The notes beneath the pieces are model-generated. The model was not told the origin of the DNA and made no database searches. It saw only the letters and a list, made by a program, of their open reading frames with translations. The position numbers were made by a program, and so were the translations under genes. From Marinosulfonomonas sp. (GTDB taxonomy: Bacteria; Pseudomonadota; Alphaproteobacteria; Rhodobacterales; Rhodobacteraceae), in assembly GCA_019090845.1 (NCBI GenBank), contig JAHRVD010000017.1, positions 1-8,762 of the forward strand: 8,762 nt of DNA. Direction: 5' to 3'. This document shows positions 1-6,352 of this stretch, one piece after another (the first letter of the stretch is position 1; every line of letters starts with the position of its first letter).

Positions 1-978
1 CAGGCCGAGCTGCATATGCGCGTCGTCAACGAAGACAAGGACGGCATCTATGTGTCTGGCGGGCGGATGATCGCCACGCTTGGGCCGGTATCTGACGAAA
101 TGATCATGTATTCGCTGCCGGGCTTGAAGCCGGGTGACGAAGATCACGCGCTGATGTTTGCTGTGCCAACCAACAGCAAGGGGCTGCGCCAGATTTGCCG
201 CGAGCCTTACACATTGGCGGGTGAAAAGTCTGATTTTGATCATCCTCTGTCCAACCGCTTTGAGGAAAACGACAGCCTGCTGATCTTTGACAATTGTTTT
301 GTGCCTTGGGACCGGGTGTTCATTTACCGCGATGTGGAACTGTCCAACGCCTATTATGTCGGCTCGGCACTGCGCAACCACACCGCGCTTCAGACCAATA
401 CCCGCGCATTGGTGAAGATGGAGTTCGCTGTCGGCGTTGCTCTTGAAGTGGCACGCTCTATTGGGGCGGATAATTTCCTGCATGTGCAGACAATGCTGGG
501 TGAATGCCTGAATGAACTCGAGTTCCTGAAAAGCGGTCTGCTGCATTCCGAAGTGGAATGTGAAACCACCGCCGTTGGCACGGTGCGCCCGTTGCTTGGA
601 CCACTACAAGCCCTTCGCACGCATCTGCCCAAAGCTTATCCACGGGTCATCGAAGTGATCCAGACGATTGCTGCGGGTGGCTTTATGATGATGCCATCAG
701 GGGCCGATTTCACGGCGCCTGAACTAAAGGAAGACACCGAAAAATTCTATGGCGGTGCAAACATATCATCGCTCGACCGGGCGCGGTTGTTTAAGCTGGC
801 ATGGGATCTTTCAGGCGAAGCTTTCGGCACCCGGGCGTTGCAATACGAACGTTATTACGCTGGTGATCCTATGCGGACTCTGGCAATGAACTACGTAGGC
901 GCAAATGATGCGGCACCAAAGAAACTTGTTGCCCGCGCGCTTGAATTGTCGGGTGATCCGACCCCACCCAAGGGCTGA
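1..978 (+). CDS. HpaB-family FADH2-dependent aromatic hydroxylase, oxygenase component (5'-truncated)
   Basis: Partial gene: the frame is already open at base 1 (QAELH precedes the first ATG at base 16), so that ATG is internal. 325 residues are visible. Family members have about 480-520, so roughly the N-terminal third is missing. Visible family signatures are the beta-barrel segment with GIYVSGGRMIATLG (about bases 49-90), the block NRFEENDSLLIFDN followed by FVPWDRVFIYRD (about 253-342), and the helical C-terminal domain ending in LFKLAWDLSGEAFGTRALQYE (about 790-852). The family hydroxylates phenols ortho to the OH using O2 and reduced FAD from a separate reductase; HpaB itself converts 4-hydroxyphenylacetate to homoprotocatechuate. 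The substrate-binding residues lie mostly in the missing part, so the substrate is not assignable. The hydrolase gene follows after 35 bp, suggesting co-transcription. The family call is secure; chlorophenol, phenol or other phenolic hydroxylase are all possible. Confidence 0.9.
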   Translation, partial: QAELHMRVVNEDKDGIYVSGGRMIATLGPVSDEMIMYSLPGLKPGDEDHALMFAVPTNSKGLRQICREPYTLAGEKSDFDHPLSNRFEENDSLLIFDNCFVPWDRVFIYRDVELSNAYYVGSALRNHTALQTNTRALVKMEFAVGVALEVARSIGADNFLHVQTMLGECLNELEFLKSGLLHSEVECETTAVGTVRPLLGPLQALRTHLPKAYPRVIEVIQTIAAGGFMMMPSGADFTAPELKEDTEKFYGGANISSLDRARLFKLAWDLSGEAFGTRALQYERYYAGDPMRTLAMNYVGANDAAPKKLVARALELSGDPTPPKG

Positions 979-1003
979 ACGCCGCGCTGATACAAAGAAA
1001 AAT

Positions 1004-1008
1004 GAGGG
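1004..1008 (+). promoter_or_regulatory. Ribosome binding site GAGGG deciding the hydrolase start
   Basis: GAGGG sits 5 bases before the ATG at 1014. An in-frame ATG at 1002 overlaps this motif and has no comparable Shine-Dalgarno sequence, so 1014 is the preferred start. Confidence 0.6.
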
Positions 1009-1013
1009 AAAAA

Positions 1014-1886
1014 ATGACGTCACAAGCAACACATGAATCGATGTGGAAAGATATGACCGGGGTGGCTTTCACCCAAGGATATCTGGACGCCGGCGGGGTA
1101 AAAACCCGTTATCTGAGAACCGGATCGGACGACAAACCTTTGTTGATCCTGATCCACGGAACCGGTGGCCACGCCGAGGCCTATACCCGCAACATGCAAG
1201 CGCATGGTGAGCATTTTAACACCTATGCGATTGACCTTGTTGGCCACGGCTACTCCGACAAACCCGATCAAGACTATGAGATCAAAGATTACGCCAAGCA
1301 CGTTTTGGATATCATCGACGCTCTGGGGTATGAAAAGGCCCATGTTTCGGGTGAATCCCTTGGCGGTTGGGTTGCGGCATATCTGGGCATTCATCACGCC
1401 GATAAGATGGACCGTCTGGTCCTGAACACGGCAGGCGGCTGGACCATGTTCCCCGAGGTGATGGAGCGGATCATGCGCCTGTCCATGGAAGCGGTAAACG
1501 ATCCAACAGTAGAACGGATCCGCACACGGCTGGAATTCCTTATGCACATCAAATCCAAGGTCAACGACGATCTGGTTGACGTGCGCCGGACGATTTATTC
1601 CCAGCCTGGGTTTCCAAAAATTATGAAAAAAATCCTGTGCCTGCAGGAACCGGGACCGCGCAAGCGTAACCTGTTCACCTATGAGGAAAGCGGCAAGATC
1701 ACATCACCAACACTGGTGCTGTGGACATCGCATGATCCGACCGCTTCGCCGGAAGAGGGCAAAAAGATCGCCGACTCGATCCCGGGTGCTCAGTTCTCGG
1801 TAATGAACGAATGCGGCCACTGGCCGCAGTTTGAAGAACCCGAAGAATTTGACAAAATCCATCTGGATTTCCTGTTGGGTAAATAG
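1014..1886 (+). CDS. Alpha/beta hydrolase, meta-cleavage-product hydrolase type
   Basis: 290 residues from ATG 1014, the usual length for the DmpD/BphD/TesD group. The fold is seen in order: oxyanion strand ILIHGTGG (residues 45-52), IDLVGHGYSDKP (73-84), nucleophile elbow GESLGG with Ser115, predicted acid Asp241 in WTSHDPT, and His269 in CGHWPQFEEP. The Trp straight after the catalytic His is typical of hydrolases that cut C-C bonds in vinylogous 1,5-diketones from extradiol ring cleavage. Next to a phenol hydroxylase and dmpEFG, the likely reaction is hydrolysis of a 2-hydroxy-6-oxo-2,4-dienoate to a carboxylic acid and a 2-hydroxydienoate. One difference: well-known C-C hydrolases have Asn before the nucleophile (GNSxGG), and here it is Glu114. 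A carboxylesterase with another role remains possible. Cytosolic; no signal peptide. A strong terminator follows the gene. Confidence 0.85.
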   Translation: MTSQATHESMWKDMTGVAFTQGYLDAGGVKTRYLRTGSDDKPLLILIHGTGGHAEAYTRNMQAHGEHFNTYAIDLVGHGYSDKPDQDYEIKDYAKHVLDIIDALGYEKAHVSGESLGGWVAAYLGIHHADKMDRLVLNTAGGWTMFPEVMERIMRLSMEAVNDPTVERIRTRLEFLMHIKSKVNDDLVDVRRTIYSQPGFPKIMKKILCLQEPGPRKRNLFTYEESGKITSPTLVLWTSHDPTASPEEGKKIADSIPGAQFSVMNECGHWPQFEEPEEFDKIHLDFLLGK

Positions 1887-1907
1887 GTCACGAAAGTGAT
1901 GATTATT

Positions 1908-1962
1908 CTGGCCCGCAAGCCGCCTGAGACAGTTCAGGTCATGCTTGCGGGCCAGTTTTTTT
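1908..1962 (+). terminator. Strong Rho-independent terminator after the hydrolase gene
   Basis: A perfect 13-bp stem, CTGGCCCGCAAGC (1908-1920) pairing with GCTTGCGGGCCAG (1943-1955), is followed directly by seven Ts (1956-1962). The 22-base loop holds a second small stem, CCTGA/TCAGG (1923-1927 with 1934-1938). A further mini-hairpin, TCAC-GAAA-GTGA with a GNRA loop (1888-1899), lies between the stop codon and the terminator. It should end transcription of the hydroxylase-hydrolase unit, so the downstream genes need their own promoter or read-through. Confidence 0.9.
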
Positions 1963-1964
1963 GA

Positions 1965-2078
1965 ATGACCCGTCTAACCAGACAGATATGTATGGATGTT
2001 AGCGCCAAACCTAACGATTTGGCAAAGAACCCAGTTGCATTGACCCAGCGTCTACTTGATATTGCGCGCGACAAATAA
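1965..2078 (+). CDS. Possible small ORF of 37 codons between terminator and dmpE
   Basis: An open frame runs from ATG 1965 (a second in-frame ATG is at 1992) to TAA 2076-2078. The reading is MTRLTRQICMDVSAKPNDLA, then KNPVALTQRLLDIARDK. The last part could form an amphipathic helix. There is no clear Shine-Dalgarno sequence before either ATG, the frame begins 3 bases after the terminator, and third-position GC is lower than in the neighbouring genes. It could be a leader peptide, a remnant of a deleted gene, or chance. I recognise no family. Confidence 0.2.
   Translation: MTRLTRQICMDVSAKPNDLAKNPVALTQRLLDIARDK
2004..2023 (+). repeat. Inverted repeat GCCAAA-N8-TTTGGC, possible operator upstream of dmpE
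   Basis: GCCAAA (2004-2009) and TTTGGC (2018-2023) form 6-bp arms around 8 bases. An overlapping pair, GTTAG (1998-2002) and CTAAC (2011-2015), is also present. The site lies just upstream of the candidate -35 at 2035, where an activator or repressor could bind. The arms are short and could be chance. Confidence 0.2.
2035..2063 (+). promoter_or_regulatory. Candidate sigma70-type promoter for the dmpEFG unit
   Basis: TTGCAT (2035-2040) and GATATT (2058-2063) are separated by 17 bases, which would start transcription near 2070, about 20 bases before dmpE. The -10 matches the consensus at four of six positions. A promoter is expected here because a strong terminator lies immediately upstream, but the exact boxes are only a best guess. 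Confidence 0.3.
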
Positions 2079-2089
2079 GGGGCAAGGGG
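2077..2089 (+). promoter_or_regulatory. Tandem AAGGGG ribosome binding sites before dmpE
   Basis: AAGGGG occurs at 2077-2082 and again at 2084-2089. The first is 7 bases from ATG 2090 and the second is 6 bases from the in-frame ATG 2096. Either start is well supported, and they differ by two residues. Confidence 0.5.
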
Positions 2090-2890
2090 ATGGCCATGAC
2101 AGACAAAATTTCGCAAATGGCAGATGCGCTGTATCGCGCCCGCACCGATCTGGTTCAGATCCCGCCGCTGCGCGACAGCCACGGGCTGGCAACAGTCGAG
2201 GATGCTTACGCGGTGCAGGAAGCGACCAATGCGCGCTGGATCAAAGAGGGCCGTCGCCTTGTTGGGCGCAAAATTGGTCTGACCTCTAAAGTGGTGCAAC
2301 AGCAGATCGGCGTCGATCAGCCAGATTCCGGCATGTTGTGGGATGATTACGCGTTCACTGAAGGCGAAGTTGTGGACACAGGGCGTTTTATGCAGCCCAA
2401 GGCCGAGCTGGAAGTCGCCTTTGTGATGGAACGCGCGGTGGATGATCCCAATGTTCCCATGGCCGAACTTGTGCGCTCGATCGCTTATGCGGTTCCGGCA
2501 CTTGAAATTGTCGACACAGCGATTGCCGACTGGGACATCCGGCTGGTGGATACGGTGGCTGATAATGCCTCTGGTGGTGGATTTTTGCTGGGCCTTGGCG
2601 CGCGCAAAGTCACCGATATTGATCTGCGGCTGGCAGGGGGCATCCTGTCGTGCAACGGCAGTTTGGTTTCCAGCGGTGTTGGGGCTGATTGCATGGGCAA
2701 TCCGCTGAACGCCACACTTTGGCTGGCGCGCAACATGGCCGCACTTGGCCGCCCCCTTGGGGAAGGTGAAATTGTGATGTCTGGTGCATTGGGGCCGATG
2801 GTTCCGGTGAAATCGGGCGAAGTATACGTCGCCGAAATCGCCGGGTTTTCCCCAGTGCAGGTGGCATTTGAAGATGGAGCAACATCGTGA
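2090..2890 (+). CDS. dmpE: 2-oxopent-4-enoate (2-hydroxypenta-2,4-dienoate) hydratase
   Basis: 266 residues from ATG 2090, the normal length for the MhpD/DmpE/TesE family. It adds water to 2-hydroxypenta-2,4-dienoate (or a longer dienoate) to give 4-hydroxy-2-oxovalerate, the step before aldol cleavage in meta-cleavage pathways. Visible signatures are GRKIGLTS (59-66) with Lys61, the divalent-metal ligands Glu106 and Glu108 in PKAELEVAF and Glu139 in VPALEIVD, the glycine-rich SGGGFLLG (161-168), and [11 protein letters not shown] (203-213). Spacing of the three Glu ligands agrees with E. coli MhpD. Its stop overlaps the GTG start of the next gene by four bases (GTGA), implying translational coupling. 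ATG 2096 is an equally plausible start. A fumarylacetoacetate-hydrolase-type decarboxylase relative (DmpH-like) is less likely given the partners. Confidence 0.93.
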   Translation: MAMTDKISQMADALYRARTDLVQIPPLRDSHGLATVEDAYAVQEATNARWIKEGRRLVGRKIGLTSKVVQQQIGVDQPDSGMLWDDYAFTEGEVVDTGRFMQPKAELEVAFVMERAVDDPNVPMAELVRSIAYAVPALEIVDTAIADWDIRLVDTVADNASGGGFLLGLGARKVTDIDLRLAGGILSCNGSLVSSGVGADCMGNPLNATLWLARNMAALGRPLGEGEIVMSGALGPMVPVKSGEVYVAEIAGFSPVQVAFEDGATS

Positions 2891-3825
2891 CTAAAATAAA
2901 GGCAGCGATCATCGGTTCGGGCAATATCGGCACCGACCTGATGATCAAGATCATGCGCAATTCCGAAGTTCTTGAAATGGGCGCTATGGTTGGTATTGAC
3001 CCCGACAGCGACGGTCTGAAGCGGGCGGAACGTCTGGGTGTTGCGATTACCCACGAAGGTATCGACGGGCTGACCAAGCTTGACGTGTGGCCTGAAATTG
3101 GCGTGGTGTTTGATGCCACATCTGCCGGGGCGCATGTGAAGAACAACGAGATTGTGCAGGCTGCGGGCAAGCAGATGATTGATCTGACACCGGCGGCAAT
3201 CGGGCCATATGTGATCCCGGTTGTGAATATCGACGGTCATCTGGACCAGAGCAACATCAACATGGTGACGTGTGGCGGGCAGGCGACAATTCCGATCGTG
3301 GCCGCTGTATCGCGCGTTGCCGAAGTCACCTATGCCGAGATTGTGGCCTCGGTTTCTTCCCGCTCTGCCGGGCCCGGAACCCGTGCAAATATCGATGAAT
3401 TTACCGAAACCACATCACAGGCGATCAGCGCTGTGGGTGGGGCAAAACAGGGCAAGGCAATCATCATCCTTAACCCTGCCGAACCGCCGATGATTATGCG
3501 CGATACGGTGTTTTGCCTTGCCAAAACCACCGACAAGGAAGCCGTCCGCAAATCAATCGAGGATATGGTGAAAGATGTGCAGGACTATGTGCCGGGCTAT
3601 CGCCTGAAACAAGAAGTGCAGTTTGAAACCATCGGCGACAATTCCGCCGTTCGCATCCCCGGTGTTGACGAACACGCAACCGGTCTGAAGGTCAGCGTGT
3701 TTCTTGAGGTCGAAGGGGCAGGGCACTACCTGCCAAAATATGCCGGAAATCTTGATATTATGACGTCCGCTGCCCTGCGCACGGCAGAACATCTTATTGA
3801 AGCCAAAAAAACGAAGGCCGCGTGA
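2887..3825 (+). CDS. dmpF: Acetaldehyde dehydrogenase (acylating)
   Basis: 312 residues from GTG 2887, matching the MhpF/DmpF/BphJ family. It oxidises acetaldehyde (or propanal) with NAD+ and CoA to the acyl-CoA, receiving the volatile aldehyde from the aldolase through an intersubunit channel in the DmpFG complex. Visible features are the Rossmann motif GSGNIGTDL (10-18), the catalytic Cys129 in [27 protein letters not shown] (157-173), and the C-terminal interface segment [16 protein letters not shown] (281-296). No residue important for catalysis is visibly missing. Start choice: GTG 2887 overlaps the dmpE stop, the classic arrangement for this pair, and no nearer alternative aligns with the family N-terminus. 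The dmpG ATG follows one base after the stop. Confidence 0.95.
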   Translation: MTKIKAAIIGSGNIGTDLMIKIMRNSEVLEMGAMVGIDPDSDGLKRAERLGVAITHEGIDGLTKLDVWPEIGVVFDATSAGAHVKNNEIVQAAGKQMIDLTPAAIGPYVIPVVNIDGHLDQSNINMVTCGGQATIPIVAAVSRVAEVTYAEIVASVSSRSAGPGTRANIDEFTETTSQAISAVGGAKQGKAIIILNPAEPPMIMRDTVFCLAKTTDKEAVRKSIEDMVKDVQDYVPGYRLKQEVQFETIGDNSAVRIPGVDEHATGLKVSVFLEVEGAGHYLPKYAGNLDIMTSAALRTAEHLIEAKKTKAA

Positions 3826-3826
3826 T

Positions 3827-4849
3827 ATGACCGATTATCCCACATCAAAGCTTTACATTCAGGACGTCACTCTGCGTGACGGAATGCACGCGATCCGCCA
3901 CCGCTATACGCTGGAGCAGGTTGAAAACATCGCAATGGCGCTGGATGATGCCAAGGTCGACGCGATTGAACTGACCCATGGCGACGGGCTGGCTGGTTCC
4001 AGCTTTAACTATGGCTTTGGCCGGCACACCGATCTGGAATGGGTGTCCTGTATTGCTGACAAGTTGAAGCATGCCAAGCTGACGGCACTTTTGGTGCCCG
4101 GCATCGGCACCATCGAGGACCTGCAAGAGGCGTTTGAGGCTGGCGTGAAATCCGTGCGCGTCGCCACCCATTGCACCGAGGCCGACGTGGCTGCCCAGCA
4201 TATCGCCCATGCCCGCAAAATCGGCATGGATGTGTCTGGCTTCCTGATGATGGCGCATATGAGCCCGCCCAAGGAACTGGCCAAACAGGCCAAACTGATG
4301 GAAAGCTACGGCGCCCATTGCGTCTATGTCACTGATTCTGCTGGTGGATTGGTGATGGACGGCGCGCGCGAGCGTGTCGAGGCTTACCGCGACGTGTTGA
4401 ACGACGAAACTCAGATCGGCATTCACGCCCACCAAAACCTGTCAGTTGCAGTTGCCAATTCGGTGTCGGCGGTTCAGGCCGGCGCGCATCGGGTCGATGC
4501 CTCGCTTGCAGGTATGGGGGCAGGGGCTGGCAATACGCCGCTCGAAGCCTTCCTTGCGGTTGCCGACAAAATGGGCTGGGAACATGGCTGCGACCTGTTC
4601 CCGATCATGGACGCGGCCGACAATCTGGTGCGCCCATTGCAGGATCGCCCGGTTCAAGTCGATCGTGAAACGCTGGCGCTTGGCTATGCCGGGGTTTATT
4701 CCAGCTTCCTGCGCCACGCAGAAACCGCTGGCGCAGCCCATGGGCTGGACACTCGCGATATTCTTGTTGAACTGGGCGAACGCCACATGGTGGGCGGTCA
4801 GGAAGACATGATTATCGACGTGGCTCTTGATCTGGCCGCCCAAAAATAG
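3827..4849 (+). CDS. dmpG: 4-hydroxy-2-oxovalerate aldolase
   Basis: 340 residues from ATG 3827, the family length for MhpE/DmpG/BphI. This metal-dependent class II pyruvate aldolase cleaves 4-hydroxy-2-oxovalerate to pyruvate and acetaldehyde and is the partner of DmpF. Visible residues are VTLRDGMHA (14-22) with Arg17, the metal ligand Asp18 and His21; the metal ligands His200 and His202 in GIHAHQNLS; Tyr291 in [11 protein letters not shown]; and the C-terminal DmpF-contact domain ending [17 protein letters not shown] (321-337). The frame is open for 30 bases further upstream inside dmpF, but ATG 3827 matches the family N-terminus, has GAAGG nine bases before it, and follows the dmpF stop by one base. 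Together with dmpE and dmpF it forms one translationally linked unit. Confidence 0.95.
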   Translation: MTDYPTSKLYIQDVTLRDGMHAIRHRYTLEQVENIAMALDDAKVDAIELTHGDGLAGSSFNYGFGRHTDLEWVSCIADKLKHAKLTALLVPGIGTIEDLQEAFEAGVKSVRVATHCTEADVAAQHIAHARKIGMDVSGFLMMAHMSPPKELAKQAKLMESYGAHCVYVTDSAGGLVMDGARERVEAYRDVLNDETQIGIHAHQNLSVAVANSVSAVQAGAHRVDASLAGMGAGAGNTPLEAFLAVADKMGWEHGCDLFPIMDAADNLVRPLQDRPVQVDRETLALGYAGVYSSFLRHAETAGAAHGLDTRDILVELGERHMVGGQEDMIIDVALDLAAQK

Positions 4850-4854
4850 CACCC

Positions 4855-4869
4855 GTTCACTATGTGAAC
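4855..4869 (+). promoter_or_regulatory. Perfect palindrome GTTCAC-TAT-GTGAAC, candidate operator
   Basis: A perfect 6-bp inverted repeat around TAT lies 6 bases after the dmpG stop and 117 bases before the reductase ATG. No T-run follows, so it is a poor terminator. The size and symmetry suit a dimeric regulator such as an IclR- or GntR-family protein, groups that often control aromatic catabolism. No regulator gene is visible in the window, and I saw no second copy of the full palindrome. Confidence 0.4.
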
Positions 4870-4899
4870 AGGTTGGAAAACGCGGTCACCCCGGACGCT

Positions 4900-4929
4900 T
4901 TGCACAGGTAAGAGTGTAAGGCATATCTG
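4900..4929 (+). promoter_or_regulatory. Weak candidate promoter for the flavin-reductase unit
   Basis: TTGCAC (4900-4905) and TATCTG (4924-4929) are 18 bases apart, placed between the palindrome at 4855 and the reductase start. The 136-base gap, against 1 to 48 bases elsewhere in the downstream genes, makes an internal promoter reasonable, but the boxes themselves are weak. Confidence 0.2.
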
Positions 4930-4985
4930 GGGTGAAGCGTCCAGCGTCGGAACTGTTCCCGTCGGCTGGAAAGGATGTTTGCAAG

Positions 4986-5573
4986 ATGACCAAAACGGAT
5001 AAAAAGCCGCTCATTCTTGGGCTTGGCGGCACCACGCGGGAACCATCGACAAGCCAGCGGGCGCTGTCGGTTTGCCTGCGTGAAGCCGAAGCTTTGGGCG
5101 CACGCACCGCCATGATCGGCGGCGCAGATCTGGATATTCCGATGTATAATCCGGGCGACGAGACACGCGATGTTAGCACCAGCAGGATGATAGATTTATT
5201 ACGCCAGTGCGACGGGCTGATCCTGTGTGCACCAGCCTATCATGGCTCGGTGTCGGGCCTTGTCAAAAACGCGCTGGATTACGTGCAGGATCTTAGCGAA
5301 GACAAACGTGCCTATCTGGATGGCCGGGCCGTGGGCTGTATTGCCTGTGGCGGCGGTTGGCAGGCGGCGGGGCAAACATTGTCGATGTTGCGGGCGATAA
5401 CCCATTCGTTGCGCGGCTGGCCAACACCGATGGGGGCGATGCTGAATTCATCTGCGCCTTTGTTTGCCGAGGATGGGACTTGCATAGATAAATCCGCCGA
5501 GTTTCAGATGAAAACGTTAACAGCGCAGGTGGTTGATTTTGCCGCGATGCGCCGTTTGGCGGACGCCCGATAA
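4986..5573 (+). CDS. NAD(P)H-dependent FMN reductase, flavodoxin-like fold (SsuE/ArsH type)
   Basis: 195 residues from ATG 4986. The N-terminus LILGLGGTTREPSTSQRAL (9-27) has the Gly-Ser/Thr-rich phosphate-binding loop of NADPH-dependent FMN reductases. A strand then leads to APAYHGSVSGLVKNALDYV (82-100), the family hallmark that binds the flavin ring and forms the dimer contact. CGGGWQAAGQTL (121-132) follows as a second glycine-rich loop near the flavin. It should reduce FMN (perhaps FAD or a quinone) with NAD(P)H. In this cluster the natural inference is that it feeds reduced flavin to the HpaB-type hydroxylase, though the classic partner HpaC belongs to an unrelated split-barrel family. 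Start: the frame is open from GTG 4932, but ATG 4986 fits the family N-terminus, with AAGGA 10 bases upstream. The SDR gene follows 17 bases after the stop. Confidence 0.85.
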   Translation: MTKTDKKPLILGLGGTTREPSTSQRALSVCLREAEALGARTAMIGGADLDIPMYNPGDETRDVSTSRMIDLLRQCDGLILCAPAYHGSVSGLVKNALDYVQDLSEDKRAYLDGRAVGCIACGGGWQAAGQTLSMLRAITHSLRGWPTPMGAMLNSSAPLFAEDGTCIDKSAEFQMKTLTAQVVDFAAMRRLADAR

Positions 5574-5590
5574 TTACGAAAGGTTAACAG

Positions 5591-6304
5591 ATGCCCGATA
5601 ACCGAAAAAACAAAGTAGCAATCGTTACCGCGGCCAGTTCTGGTCTGGGCCGCGCTGGTGCACGGGCGCTGGCGGCGGACGGCTGGAAACTGGTGCTGAT
5701 GTCGCGTTCGGACAAGATAAATGAGATCGCGGGCGAACTTGGCGCAACAGCAATGCAGGGCGACATCACCGACCCGGTGGCGCTCGAACAGCTGGTCAAA
5801 TTGGCAATGGACACGCACGGGCGCATTGATGGCGCGTTAATCAACACCGGCCACGCGCCAAAAGGCGAATTGCTGGAAATCACTGACGAAGAATGGCACG
5901 TCGGGCTGGACATGGTGCTGATGCCGACGGTTCGGTTAACACGGCTGCTGATGCCGATCTTTGCCGGGCAGGGCGGTGGCGCAATTGTTTCAATGTCCTC
6001 TTTTGCCGCCGTTCAGGCTGATCTGACCTACCCGCTTTCCTCGGCGTTTCGGGCAGCCCTTTCATCTTATATGAAGCTTTGCGTGGATCGCCATGCAGGC
6101 CAGGGCTTGCGGATCAACGCAGTGCTGCCCGGTTTCATGGACAATTACCCGGTGCAGGAAGATGCGGTGCGCCAAGTCCCGACCGGTCGCTACGGCAAAG
6201 TGCAGGAACTGGGCGAAACGATCGCGTTTTTGCTGTCAGAAAGTGCCGGATACATTAACGGACAGGCCATTTTGGTAGACGGCGGTATCGTGAAATCAAT
6301 TTGA
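5591..6304 (+). CDS. SDR-family protein with atypical active site (S/R in place of YxxxK)
   Basis: 237 residues, typical for classical short-chain dehydrogenases. The Rossmann start is VTAASSGLGRA (12-22), with Ala15 where TGxxxGxG has its first Gly. N85 in INTG corresponds to the NAG motif, Ser137 in VSMSSFAA to the catalytic Ser, and INAVLPGF (175-182) with GQAILVDGG (224-232) to the C-terminal cofactor-side motifs. Counting 13 residues from Ser137, the catalytic Tyr position holds Ser150, and the Lys four further on is Arg154 (SSAFRAAL). I recall similar S..R SDR relatives in proteobacteria, so this may be a conserved subfamily rather than decay, but I cannot search. Reductase activity by the usual mechanism is doubtful; NAD(P) binding is plausible. 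Likely co-transcribed with the reductase and ribB genes. AAAGG lies 7 bases before ATG 5591. Confidence 0.85.
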   Translation: MPDNRKNKVAIVTAASSGLGRAGARALAADGWKLVLMSRSDKINEIAGELGATAMQGDITDPVALEQLVKLAMDTHGRIDGALINTGHAPKGELLEITDEEWHVGLDMVLMPTVRLTRLLMPIFAGQGGGAIVSMSSFAAVQADLTYPLSSAFRAALSSYMKLCVDRHAGQGLRINAVLPGFMDNYPVQEDAVRQVPTGRYGKVQELGETIAFLLSESAGYINGQAILVDGGIVKSI

Positions 6305-6352
6305 TCGGGTGCGAAAACCCCGGTTGATGAACTTGGAAGAAGGCGAAGGTTG

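Noticed and set aside
1020..1547. Long - strand open frame opposite the hydrolase gene
   Set aside because: Shadow of a well-supported + strand gene with an intact catalytic triad; its own translation shows no family motif.
2485..3240. 251-codon - strand open frame opposite dmpE/dmpF
   Set aside because: It spans the junction of two clearly identified + strand genes, and its composition is typical of antisense shadow reading.
4932..4985. N-terminal extension of the flavin reductase from GTG 4932
   Set aside because: The extra 18 residues do not fit the family N-terminus, and ATG 4986 has an AAGGA ribosome binding site.
6305..6352. FMN riboswitch upstream of ribB
   Set aside because: The gap is only 48 bases, far too short for the aptamer, and lacks its conserved stems.
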